From the NCBI GenBank assembly GCA_001972305.1, contig BDDD01000179.1:807346-871345 (forward strand): 64,000 nucleotides of DNA, read 5' to 3'. The translations under genes were made by a program, and so were the position numbers. Position 1 is the first letter of the stretch, and each line of letters opens with the position of its first letter. Positions 1 through 10,690 of the stretch are shown here, piece after piece. Under the pieces are notes generated by a model. That model worked only from the letters and a program-made list of their open reading frames with translations. It was not told the origin of the DNA and ran no database searches. The stretch comes from Cephalotus follicularis (taxonomy: Eukaryota; Streptophyta; Magnoliopsida; Oxalidales; Cephalotaceae).

Positions 1-96
1 TTACACCGTTGACGCTTATATATAAAGCAGCAACAGTTTGTAGCCACATTTCAGGGCTTTATTCTAGAAGTTTACAAATCAAATTGCACACTCAAA

Positions 97-311
97 GCGT
101 CGACGCCTTACACAAAGAGTCAACGCTTTGCTCAATACCGTCGACGCTTTGATCTATAGGGTCGACGCTTAATATAATAATGCTGAATAAACTTGAAGTT
201 TACATGCAAAGCGCGGAGCACGCCAATGCTTATACACAATACGTCAACACAAAGCCTCAAAGCGTCGACACCCCAGACTTAAGCATCGACGCCCCAGGCT
301 TAAGCGTCGAC
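97..311 (+). repeat. 21-bp palindrome-centred minisatellite, array 1
   Basis: GTCGAC-type cores (GTCGAC, GTCAAC or ATCGAC) start at 99, 119, 140 and 161, and again at 243, 264, 285 and 306, giving spacings of 20-21 bp; the part between is degenerate. The best unit has the 10-bp perfect palindrome GCGTCGACGC followed by CTTA or CCCC. One frame across the right half is open and reads as a seven-residue repeat around S-V/I-D-A. The array lies just upstream of the TATA box at 404. A further pair of cores in the same LTR starts at 1035 and 1055. Confidence 0.85.
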
Positions 312-403
312 GCTTACGACAACAGTAGAATTGGAAAGTTTGGATATTTTCTATTTTTGTAATTAGGGTTGCTTTATTTCCTGTTTTTAATCACTTTTGC
401 TTG

Positions 404-411
404 TATAAAAA
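404..411 (+). promoter_or_regulatory. TATA box of the first LTR
   Basis: TATAAAAA, about 90 bp downstream of the 21-bp array and upstream of a TC-rich leader. Assignment as the LTR promoter is by position only. Confidence 0.45.
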
Positions 412-703
412 CACTACAAGGCCGGCCATAACTGTGTGAAGAGCTGTTTGTAGCCTCCCTTTTCTTCTTCTTCATCAATTTTTGTTATTTTACAATATTT
501 AGTAGCTAATCTCTTTAAGGTTTTTGGCACAAAGCCTAGATTGTATTGTTTCAATTCCATTAATAAAAATACTTGAAGCTTTGATTTGTTCTTCAATTTT
601 CTGCCTTCACACATACTTTTTCTGTCTGATTAAAATCCACAAACATCTTGTCAGTGAATATGAAAGTTGCTGAATAAATGATTTTCAACGCAATCAAAGG
701 ACT

Positions 704-856
704 CTACTCATACGGTTTGTCACGTCGAACACACTTTGTATAGACCTAGCATGTCTACTCATACGATTTGCCGCCACTGCCGTACTCCGTATAGACCTAG
801 CATGACTACTCGTACGTCTTGTCATCACATTCGCACTCCGTATCGACCTAACTATC
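704..856 (+). repeat. 51-bp tandem repeat, three copies
   Basis: Three consecutive units begin CTACTC(A/G)TACG at 704, 755 and 806, exactly 51 bp apart. Each ends with a form of 'CCGTATAGACCTAGCATG'. Divergence between units is moderate. It lies in the presumed R/U5 part of the first LTR. Confidence 0.85.
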
Positions 857-1313
857 GTTGGTTATCAAGGTTTGATCATTCAAGTAAGTGAATAGTTAAA
901 TATAATATATGGTGAGTTTCTATACCCTAGAACAAGCTTAAATTTGTATATTTTTTTCTCTTTAATTTATTAGTTTGATGATTCATAGTTGCATGCATTT
1001 AAAATATGTTTCTTTTCAATCTAGTAGCTTAACCGTCGACACCTTGTGACAAGCGTCGATGCTTTTGTCCCCTGTTTTATTTTATTTTGTGTCTTTATTA
1101 GTAGTTTTTGATACCAATACTCTATTTCACATGCTATGACTAAGTTAGATAGATTAAAATTAATTTAACTTGATTTCCTAGTGTTCGACCCGTTACTGCG
1201 CAACCGTGCACTTGCGGTATAAATTTAAAACTTTCTTTTGACGTGAGCAGTTACTATTAAGAATAAGTACACGTTGCCGTACAATGATGAATTGTTTAAT
1301 CAATTGAAAGGTG

Positions 1314-3932
1314 TTTTAGTGTTCTCTAGGTTGGAACATCATCAGCTAAGGGTTAGAGCTGCAAACATCCTAAGGATAGCTTAGTGGCTCGCAGCAAAAG
1401 AGAAGAGGGCGTGACTCTTGATAGAAGCACCAGAGGAGGATGGTAGCTCAGTGAGGTCACTCTAGACTTGTTAGTAGCAATAGTCAGATTTCCTTTGACC
1501 TTTGCGTGCATTGCCAATACACAAATCATGCATATGATGATTGTTGATGGAAGGCTGGCAAGTGTATGGTTTATGGAGTTTCAGATCACATGATTAGAGA
1601 GTGTCCTCATGAATGGTATGGTTCCAGGAGTCAGCAAGGACAGAGTATGGGTCAATCGCAAGGAGATTTTCATCAAGATCAAAGTATCGGCCAATAGCCA
1701 ATCCGTGATTTTAGACAGCTGTATCAGGACCATCCTAGTAATAGTTCACCTTCTCATGCAAGAAGAGATCGAGGTAAACGGTCTATGGGATCGACGCCTC
1801 CAAAAGTGTAGAGTTGTGCTATGGACCAAAGGGCCGCAGAAGGATTTGTTTCAGTATTTTGGAGGTATTATTCTTATCTCTTTATAGATAGTACGGACTC
1901 TTATGGATCCGGGTTCACTCTATTCATGCATTGCCTTGCAATTCATATGTCATGCTGATGTGAAACCCAAACCTTTACGGAATGTTATGTAAGTTAACAC
2001 CCCAATAGGAGAATCTGTTCATCCTGAGTGGGTGTGTGAGTCGTGTACTATAGAGATATCCGACCCTATATGATGACAAACCTCTTAGTGTTGTCGATGG
2101 ATGAGTTTGAAAGTGATTTTAGGGATGGATCCATGCGAATATGTATTGTCATCAGCAACCTCCAAGTCACAATATGGACTTTATGGTTGGATCGTAATGT
2201 CGTTGGGGTGACCAATGCCCTACTGCATTCCTAAAAGTCCATATCTTGACCAGTTCATCGTAGTCTCCTTCGATGATGTGTTAGTGCATTCCAAGTGTAC
2301 GGAATGCCATGGGAAGCGGTTACGCTAAGTATGGGGGGGTCTTTCGGGATAGTCGCTGGTATGCCAAGTTTAGCAAATATGAATTTTGGTTATCGGAGGT
2401 AGTTTTCCTCAATCACATTGTTGTCTTCAGTGCCGATTCATTTGTGGATCTAACAAGGATAGAAGCAGTGAAGGATTGGAAACGGCCAACCAACGTGACT
2501 GATATCCATAATTTCTTAGACTTAGCGGGTTATTACCGCCGCCTTGTCAAAAGATTCTCACGGATTGCTACACTTTGAACCGATCGACAAAGAAAGGACG
2601 GTGGTTGTATGGGATAACAGTTATAAAGGAAACTGTTTGAATTGTGTTTTGAGGTTGTATGGGGAAGTGAGTGCCTATGTCTCAAGGAATGTTGGAACCT
2701 CATGAGCAAGTTATTCTACTAATGACCTAGAATTTGCAGCGTTATCCCGTGAGCTACGCAAATGGAGACATTATCTGTATGGTACGAAGTTGAAATTATA
2801 CAGATCACAAAAGTTTAAAGCAGTTTTTCTCCTAAATGAACCTGACCATGAAGCAAAGAAGGTGAATGGAATCTTGCTTAAAGCCGCATTGAATGAACAG
2901 GGTGGTTAGGAGCCTGAATTCTCTATCCATGGTGACGGATTGATAAAGTTTCAAAACAGAATATGTGTTCTTGACATCAAAAGGCTGAAGGATGAATTGC
3001 TGTCATAGGCCTATCGCTCCAGCTTCTCAGTGCATCCGGTGATTAGTAAGATGTATTGAGATCTGAAGCTTGATTACTGGTGGGATGATATGAAGATGGA
3101 GAAAGCATAATATGTTTCTTCCTGTCTGACATGCCAGCAAATCAAGGCAAAACACCAGAGGCCTATTGGACTACTTCAGCCACTGCCCGTTGCTCAATAG
3201 AAATGGGAACATGTCACTATGGATTTTGTATCTAGGTTTCCAAGAACAAGGACTAACCGTGATGCCATATGGGTCATCATCGATTGTTTATCAATTTTGT
3301 CCATTTCTTAGCGATCAAGACGACATATTCTCTTCAACGATTGGCATCCGTATACGTGGCAGAGTCTTTTGGGACCAAAGTTTGTGCAAGAAACGACAAA
3401 GAAGGCCAATGAAAAATCCTATATATATTCAGAGATGGTTTTGGAATGATATGGACGCTGAATGATGGTGGAATGGGTTGTATAGTTACGGATTGTACGG
3501 TTACAGATTGTACGGTCATGGATCAAATGGGTAGAGATAATGATAAAGTTTTGTTATGATCCATTATTCCTATGAAAAGGGGGATCACTAATTCCTTTTA
3601 TATAGGGATTTGATGATTATATTCAAAGGGTCAACAACCCTGACTTCTCGGTGTGTACGGTAAAGCATGGTCATGGAAAGGTTATGGAATGATTATGGTA
3701 TGGATCCCTAGATGATTATTGATTTGATCCCATTCCTATACGCCGGTATGGGACGGTTGTATATGAATGGTAGATCACATGTGTCTATAGATCTTAAGGG
3801 GTGATGAATTACTGATTATGTTATGGTCTTGAGAAAGCCACAGGGGACGTGAGGATGAAATGAAGGCATTGTACCCTCACTTGTTTTAACCTAGGGAATC
3901 TCGGGATGAGATTTCTCTCAAGAGGGGAGGAT
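1314..3932 (+). pseudogene. Element A: scrambled gag-pol relic of a Ty3/gypsy element
   Basis: Decayed pieces of a gypsy polyprotein, recognised by similarity to the better copy in element B. In order: a short RT block (1314-1385), a Gag zinc-knuckle region (about 1480-1700), protease with a D-P-G-S motif (about 1895-1950), RT from 'GVTNA' through 'FDDVLVHS' (2190-2300), RT thumb (2380-2578), RNase H traces (2580-2830), integrase zinc region with C-L-T-C (3115-3150) and integrase core start 'VTMDFV' (about 3210), then pol's last residues (3830-3900). The first RT block lies before gag, so the order is rearranged. Many stops and frameshifts make it non-coding. It ends in a purine-rich tract next to the 3' LTR. 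Confidence 0.75.
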
Positions 3933-6900
3933 TTAATGCCCTGAATTAAATAAAAATGAGAAAGCTCGGGCGTTTCTAGAAAAAACGCTCGGCTCTCTCT
4001 TAAGAAAATAGAGCTGGGAGTAGGAGAGAAAGCGAGAAAGAGCGGGAGAGAGAGAGAGAGAGCTGGGCGCCGAAGAAGAAAGAGAGAAGCCGGCGAGCAA
4101 AACGACGGTTTCACCATGGCCGGCAACCTTCCTCTTCTTCCTCTTCTCTTTTCGTTTCCTTCTCCTCAACGCCTTGCATCACTGTCGCCTCTTCCATGCA
4201 TTCCACCATCGGTAATCATCACGGGTAGGGCTGGTCTTCACCTAGAAGGCTGGCTACACCTATTTCAGTGACATTTTAGGCGTCATTCTACCGGAATTGG
4301 CCGAATTTTGGTTGCTGAGTCTCCTTAATGAGTTTCAGTCACTGTTGCCTGTGACATGACATATGGTGCCGAGTCACGGCGAGTCTCTAGTAGGGATGTG
4401 TAGAATGGTTCCGGTGGAGGCTCGTTTGTGAGGTGGCCATAGTTGTTGATGACAAGTGAGTCGAATAAGCAAGTCAGACTCCCTGCCGGCCTTGACAGCG
4501 CGTTTCACGGTGAGTCACGATGGTTCTGCGATAATTATGTGTAGATCAGTCGATTTAGAGGCTATTGGTGGCGCTGCCAGAGCCGTAGTGTGATGGCCGG
4601 AATCGGGTCGGAGCTCCGGTGACGGCAGTGTGTTGCTTTCGGTGCACAGGTCGTAATGAAAGTGTGATGTTCATGTAGTGAAAAAGGGCTAGGCCGTGAT
4701 AGTTAGTGCAGCAATGCTAAGAGAGCTGTTGGGCAAGAGGAGCTTTGTTCTCATGACGGCAAGTGAAGCTAAAAGAAGAACCAAATCCAGTACAGCGACA
4801 AATGGAAATGAACGACAGTAGAATCTGCAAGTTCAATAATGGAGGTGGGTTATACTATTTTCTTGCATTCATGCATTGTATGGATTGATATGACTGTTAA
4901 TTGTTGATTGTGTGCTAAAGGCATTGTTACGGTTATGCATGATTTACGATTTCATGGCTTAAGGAACTGTGTACGGGTATATAGACGGGACGTAGAATTG
5001 AGAGAACTTGAATTTCTGCCCTCTCAATTCAAGGGTATGAAAATGGATTTTAATGGTTTTGAAACTGGTTTTGAGTTTCAATTTATGTTGGAGATTATAA
5101 CTTTTTTTAATCGAATTGTAAACTGATTTGAAACGAATTTTTCATCTGGTTTTCTTGAACTGTTGATGAATTTCCCATTTGTTGACAAACCGTAGTCGAC
5201 GCTTTGTGTTGATTAGTCAACACTCATGCGTAATTCATCGACGCTTATGCATTGCAAATGGCTATGCATCGACGCTTAAGGCATAATGCCTTAATTGTCG
5301 ATGCCTAGTGCAAAGGCATCGACTCTTAAGGCTATGTTTAGCCAAAATTTATGCTTTTTCATGATTTTCAATCCCAAACAGTTTTATTTTCAATGGATTC
5401 CATAGGAAGCTTTCCTAAATCCTTGTAGCCTATGGAAATCCTCTTGTAACACTGTTAATATTCAACCAATTTCCAAATGGATCTTTAAAGAGAAGTTTAA
5501 TGAAAGAGTTTTTAATATTCAAATGGATTTTGAAATAGTTTTCAATGAATGGTTAGGATAGCTCGGTTGGGACATCTGTATGCGGATTTCCAAGTCGAAC
5601 TTCCTCTCCATGGTTTTATAAACTTTGATCAGGACCAACGAAATGGTTTTACAAACGGTTACGGAAAATGTTCTTATAAACGGTTTTGACGGATGTGGAT
5701 CCTATGTTATCCTTTCTATTAGGTCCCTATCATTTTCACGAAAATATGATTACGAGTTACGGGTACGGTATGGTTATGGTTGTTTGAAACCTTACAGGAT
5801 AACCCATTAATAATTCTTCATTTCCGTCATGGAGAAATATGAATGCCAGCCGCATATTTTATGGTTACGGGTTCCTCCCTTTTTGGGTGAATTGAGCTAT
5901 CACCGCATTGTGGAGGGATACGGATACGGTACGTGTACGGAGACGGTATGTCATGCATGACACAGCTCACAGAGATCTCTATCATAGGTTAGTACCTTCA
6001 GGTCTATCATTACTGTACGGTACGGATTATGTGGCCGGTGTTATCCTATGCTCCACACGACTGTGGCACGGAGGGTGCATAGACAGTGGGGAGTACTATC
6101 ACGGGCCGGAGAGGCAGAGGAGTACTTGACCTTGCGGATTGTTTGTCCCTATGGATGATTACGGATTGTTTGTACAGAGTGTCTGCTGGCCTATGGCCTT
6201 TGATGTGTTTAGGACTAGCTAAGTATACCACCGCTTAGGGACGGTTGGTATATCGGAGTTGTCCGCAATTGGCATGCCATGCATATATATACATACGGTT
6301 ATACTATTGCATCACATGACATACTGTTATACTGATGCATACATTACATACACTGTTATACTCTTGCATACATAGCATATAGTATACCTACCCGACTATA
6401 TGTCGCTGACCCATTTCATTGTGCCCATGTGAAGGATTACAGTGAATGAGATAGACTGAGACGGATGGGATGTCTAAGGTATATTATAATTTAATAATTA
6501 GATTTTATTTTGAGTATATGAGTTGGTATAAAAGGACTCCATGTATAAGAGATAATTAAGAAACATATATTATTTCAGCTATTGACCTGCCGAAATGTGG
6601 CAGTGCTTAAGATATGTGTGTTTATGTATTTGATATGGATGGGTTCATCACTTGAGATAATTATGAGTTAAGCTATGGTTGCTAAGGGCTGAGCACATTT
6701 ATAAACTGTTGATTCCTCCTACGGGAGTGTGGTTTGCTGAGGGCTGAGCCCAATATATAAAATGTGTTTTTCTTTACACGGGGCATAGTCCGATAAACGA
6801 ATACATCATGCGCGATTTTTAGAAAATTATAAGAGTTAGAGTATTTATGAAATGATTATTCCGCTTGCATGACTTTGATTTAAAGTTTTAAATTTATAGC

Positions 6901-6992
6901 ACTTTTTAGAGCATGGTTATCTATGACATGAATGGATTGAACGGACGGTGATAACGTGTCAGATCGTGGGGGTTTCCTCACGGTTCGGGGCA
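3933..6992 (+). mobile_element. Element A 3' LTR (gypsy, related to C's LTR)
   Basis: It begins after 'aagaggggagga' (polypurine tract) with 'tttaatgccctg', a worn form of the TGTAATGCCC-type start. It ends near 6992 ('gcatgata'), in step with the C LTR end 'gcgtgaca'. Middle parts match the C LTR at 16.7-18.0 kb: the 21-bp array, the following 'agccaaaa' block, and the 'ggtatacc' and 'tgctgacccat' blocks. It carries a GA microsatellite at about 4045-4065. Roughly 3 kb long; right end accurate to about 20 bp. Several short open frames here are not protein-like. Confidence 0.65.
5181..5325 (+). repeat. 21-bp palindrome-centred minisatellite, array 2 (LTR A)
   Basis: Cores start at 5195 (GTCGAC), 5216 (GTCAAC), 5237, 5268 (ATCGAC), 5297 (GTCGAT) and 5318 (ATCGAC). 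Three gaps are exactly 21 bp; two are about 30 bp. The units share 'GCATCGACGCTTA' and its variants. The array lies inside the A LTR and is homologous in position to array 3 in the C LTR. Confidence 0.8.
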
Positions 6993-7029
6993 TGATAGAA
7001 GGTCTAAACTTGCATGTGGTTTGCGTATC

Positions 7030-7291
7030 TGTATGCAATATTTTCAGAGCTGAGAATAAGCTAATGAAGAGAAATGCACGTATAGATCAAGAGAGGTCTA
7101 CATATTCTGTTCTTGTTGAAGAGGGATCCTCTAACCCAGACACCTTGGTGAGAGAGATTGTTGCAGAGGTCCATGCTGGAGCTCTGGATGGTGCTAAGGT
7201 AATACTCCAAACTTGGAGGTGATTGTAGAGAAAGGTGCAGAGTTGGTGAAGAATCTATATGGCAAGAAGGACATAAGGAGATTGGTCCTTT
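7030..7291 (+). pseudogene. Exon-like remnant of an antisense gene
   Basis: A short charged coding-like stretch opens after a splice-acceptor-like 'ttttcag' at about 7048 and reads AENKLMKRNA...; after a frameshift or small intron near 7198 (gtaata) it continues to a TGA at about 7291. It looks like the C-terminal end of a small helical protein. It lies on the plus strand beside H's antisense genes, so I infer it belongs to that antisense module or to a neighbouring copy. I do not recognise the protein. Confidence 0.3.
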
Positions 7292-7709
7292 GAATATTGA
7301 TAATCCTTAACATGTAGTATGAATTTACTTTGTTTAGTAATCCATTTGCTACTTTTGTGATCCCGTAGGTAGGTTTCTGACTATCCTTTGTAGGAAATGG
7401 TCTTATGTATTTGGATGTATTCCCTTAACCTGAAGGGTCCAAGAAAATGTGTGACCTCTGCCAGAGTCCTTTAGGTTAGAGCTCTGACTTAGTTGGGATC
7501 TCTGTCATCTCTGGCTTAAGCTTTGCTCTGCCTCCCTTGTATAGAAGTCATGTTGAGTATAAGGTCTTACTATGCCGAAAAGCCAATTGAATATTGGATT
7601 TTCTAAGATGCACATTATGCAACTTATCCTCCAATTTTAAAGTAGGACTCTTGGTGAAGTGTCACTCTGGGAGACTCTCTTCAAACATTAGTACAACCTA
7701 TACACTTTA

Positions 7710-9520
7710 AGAGGAGCCATTTATGGTACCAGGCAATGGTGAGGAAGCTACCGCGGATGTGCTTGGGAACTTTACAATGTATGAAGACATGTTGAGGCAT
7801 GGTCTGCGTCTCCCCCTACCACCGTTTGCTCAGAATATTTTAAGGTATTACAACCTACACCTTCCTTAGCTTGAAGCTCAATCATCGGCACTCATCATGG
7901 GCTTTTTGGTAAGATGTACCGAAAAGAATGTCCCAACAACCTTTGGACTCTTCAAAGAGGTTTTCATTATAACCAGTGGTCCAAAGTCTGGCTTTTATTT
8001 TATGTCCCGATTAGAAATGAAGAAAATCTTTGGATATTTGACCTCTAAAGATGTGAAGTTCCTTGATTTTATGATAATACAGAACTCTGTAGCAGTCCCT
8101 AGTACTATAGATACGGTCAGCTTCTAACTCTAGTAGATACTAGTTTTCTTTCTGCCATTAGGATTTGTCTTTTCTAGTACCAAAATGACCGACTTATGTA
8201 TTCTATTGGCGAAGATGGTTTGTGGATCCCTTTCGAGCTATAAATCTTGGTCGGTGAAAAGAAGTGTCAGCATAAGCGGCTCCTCTGGAAATCCTAAAGC
8301 ATCAAACCTTGTGGGAAAAAAGGTCAAAAATTTTGACCATTGGAGAAGGCTCTGAGCTGCAGGATCGTGGAGTCCAACTTGTGGCTCCTCTGTCGATTAG
8401 TCCCCAAAATCCTACTCCTCCCCCTTCTAAGAAGGAAAGATTCCCAGTTTCCCAAAGTTCAAAAAGGAAGGCAATTTCTTCATGGTCTGAAGGTCAATGG
8501 AAGGAATCAGAGGAGGATCTTTACCAGGGAAAGTTCTCCTTCCTTCCTCAGCGAGCATAGTGGAAGCTTTTGTCCATGAAAAGCTTTTGGAGTTGTCATT
8601 CATACCTGCCGAACGAGATGCCAAAGATAATATGGATTCGGAAGCTCAGTGAGGAGAGGCTTTTAGTACTGCTCTAAAGGCAGATAGGCTAGTTTCATTT
8701 TACCTTGTCTTTTTGTCATCATATCATGTTTTTAACCTCTTTTTCTTACTCTGCAGAATAGTAATAATGTCATCCTCCTTGCCGAGCATTATAAGGAGAT
8801 GCCAACAATTTTGGCTGACAAGAAGAAAAAACTGGAGAAGGTCTTAGCTGAAAGCAGTGATAGGTCATAAAGATTGGCTGAGGCCTTAAGTGTACAAGAG
8901 AACTAGAAGAGTGAAACTAACGAAGCTCGTCGTAGCTTAGACAAGGTGACCTTGGACAAAAACGTTCTTGCTGGTCAGCTCGCCCTATTGAATCGTGATT
9001 TTGACACCTTAATGGAGAAGCACAACAAGCTCATCTCTGAGTTCAAGGGGTACAAAGACTTTGAAGGTTTTCGTGCTGAAGAAATTCTTTTGAACTTTAA
9101 AAACTCAGAGCGGTACAAAACAATGCTTCCAAGTGAGAGTTCTAAAGCAGGATGTACCCATGCTCCATCCAAGACTAGATCTCTCAAACATTTTCGTGTA
9201 TTTAGTTCCTGATAAATGTGACTTCCTTCCCAAGGGAGTCAAAGAAGAAGAGCAGGCTGTTACGGAAGGTCCATAAGGTGTTAAACTTCCTACCATTATT
9301 GGAGTTAGTTCCTCTAGCAACATAATTGTTGAGATTGCTAAAGAGGTAGAGACTGGAGCTTTGAGCCTCAAAGATAATAGTTCTATTCCATAACTGATTG
9401 CGAAGGAGAACATTGAAATAATTAAAAGTTCAGAGAAGAATGCTGGGGGGCCAATGTTGAAAGGGTCCAGAGCTTTGGACATGAGGAAAAAGGAACATAA
9501 TAGATTTATCCTCTTCATAT
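7710..9520 (+). pseudogene. Antisense gene of element H, 'putative gypsy type transposon' family (PF04195-like), decayed
   Basis: The N-terminal domain at 7726-8127 has the family hallmarks GLRLPLPPFAQNIL, then MGFLVRC and PTTFGLFKEVF. This is the plant family long labelled 'putative gypsy type transposon' (Pfam PF04195, from memory). An in-frame TAG at 7867-7869 breaks it. An intron-like stretch ends in 'ctctgcag' at 8756. Beyond it a lysine/glutamate-rich coiled-coil region (8757-9150) and a C-terminal part (to about 9520) follow with further stops. The gene runs opposite to H's gag-pol and lies between H's integrase and its missing 3' LTR, the place where Tat-lineage elements carry extra antisense genes. 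Its function is unknown; this copy cannot make a full protein. Confidence 0.7.
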
Positions 9521-9997
9521 AGATAACCTTGTAAATGTAGATTGAACATTTATCTTCATTTTACAAATTGTAATGAATTTGCTTTTGGTATGAGCTCTAA
9601 CGTTGTTAGATGTTATTCTTTGAATGTTTCTGTCGTGTGCCCATCACCTGTTCTACCGTAATTTTCTAATCTCTGACTCTTATCGTCTTTTTAACATCAT
9701 GATAAAAAGAACTCAACTAATAAACCCATTATGTAATCAAACCTTCAATTGTCTTCTTACAAAATTGAATTCAACTTATCTGGTTGAGTTGAAAGTATCT
9801 TGTTGATGTGGCACATTACCAACTATAAATTTTTACGTGGGCATTGAATATGAGGTGTTTTCTTAGTGAATTGAAATGCAGGCCGCGCTCAATTTATAAA
9901 TGAATGCCCATAGTCGTGAAGTTTCAAAGTTGTTAGGGGAACTGCAAGTGTCTCCTCATTTATTCCTCTTTCAAAGACCGATACATTAATTCTTTAG

Positions 9998-10006
9998 TAT
10001 AAAAGG
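9998..10006 (+). promoter_or_regulatory. TATA box of H's second antisense gene
   Basis: TATAAAAGG lies 90 bp upstream of the ATG at 10096, with a TC-rich leader between. It is a good plant core promoter by sequence; activity is inferred. Confidence 0.5.
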
Positions 10007-10095
10007 AGGAAGGTCTTCAAAGGAACTTGTGCACCAATCTTTATCCTCTTTCATAAAGCCTCTAACTTCATATTGAAGAGTATTTCTCATTTGAG

Positions 10096-10384
10096 ATGAC
10101 AGACAGGAACCTGACTCGTGAAATTGCTGACATTCAAATGGAGCTCATTCTGCCTAAAAAAAAAACTGATTTATTTAAGTGAATTGAGGCTAGCAATGGG
10201 AGAAGTGGCTCTTCATCTCATAGAAGACTCATTTTATCGTCTAAATCTTGCAAGTTTGAAGAAAGAAATCAAGGGAACCTACCCTGATGTCAATGTAGAC
10301 AAGCTCTTTGAAGACTTTGATGAGAGGCAAATACTGGTTCAAAAGAACCTTTTATTGGCTAGGGAAATCCATAAGCCTCTGTAA
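10096..10384 (+). pseudogene. Short second antisense gene of element H
   Basis: The ATG at 10096 opens a frame (MTDRNLTREI...) that stops early just after an A-rich run at about 10157-10166. A frame shifted by one base is open from 10118 to the TAA at 10384 and encodes a helical, charged segment (LKKEIKGTYPDVNVDKLFEDF). The simplest reading is one small gene of about 95 codons broken in the homopolymer. Element I has a similarly placed small ORF at 56573-56728. I do not recognise the family and infer only a helical, perhaps coiled-coil, protein. Confidence 0.45.
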
Positions 10385-10690
10385 TTGGCTTCCAAGAATT
10401 TCTTTTTAGTCCTCTACACTCTTTGTTTTTCTTTTAGTAAGACATAGAATCCTATAATGCTCTGTCTGAGAGCCTTTTTGTAATAAAAGGGCCAACAGGA
10501 TGGAGCTGTGCTCGCAATGAGGAGAAGACAACGCCGGACGAAGGCGTCGGACTGGGAGATGGCGCTTGCAGGTCCTTCTCCAGCCGCCGGTAACCCCCTA
10601 CCCCTCTTCTTCTCTTTGTTTTCTTTTCTCTGCCGCCCTACGCCTTGCCACTGTCGGCCATTTCCCGCCGAATGACCTTATAAGACAGTG
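10385..10690. other. Spacer with a GC-rich patch
   Basis: It follows the small antisense ORF and precedes H's integrase. The first 100 bp look like an untranslated trailer. About 10495-10675 is markedly GC-rich ('cgccggacgaaggcgtcgg', 'ccagccgccggtaaccc') and resembles the leader of the A LTR at 4115-4200. It may be a captured LTR fragment. No gene is seen. Confidence 0.3.

Larger units (their letters stand above)
1..1250 (+). mobile_element. LTR fragment, possibly Athila-like Ty3/gypsy
   Basis: No protein is recognisable. The segment has LTR-like organisation: a 21-bp repeat array (97-311), a TATAAAAA box at 404-411, a pyrimidine-rich leader (455-480), a 51-bp triple repeat (704-856) and a tail near 1180-1250 with 'gtgttcgacccg' and 'gtgcacttgcgg'. 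That tail resembles the 3' ends of plant Athila-type LTRs as I remember them. The left end lies outside the window and no PBS is visible after 1250, so family and exact right end are inference. It ends where gypsy relic A begins at about 1314. Confidence 0.4.

Noticed and set aside
97..311. CRISPR-like array
   Set aside because: Repeats are 10-14 bp with spacing of 21 bp and no constant repeat/spacer division; the DNA is plant and repeat-derived.
180..362. 60-codon open frame with a seven-residue repeat
   Set aside because: The frame is a by-product of the 21-bp array (21 is a multiple of three); no start context or homologue is apparent.
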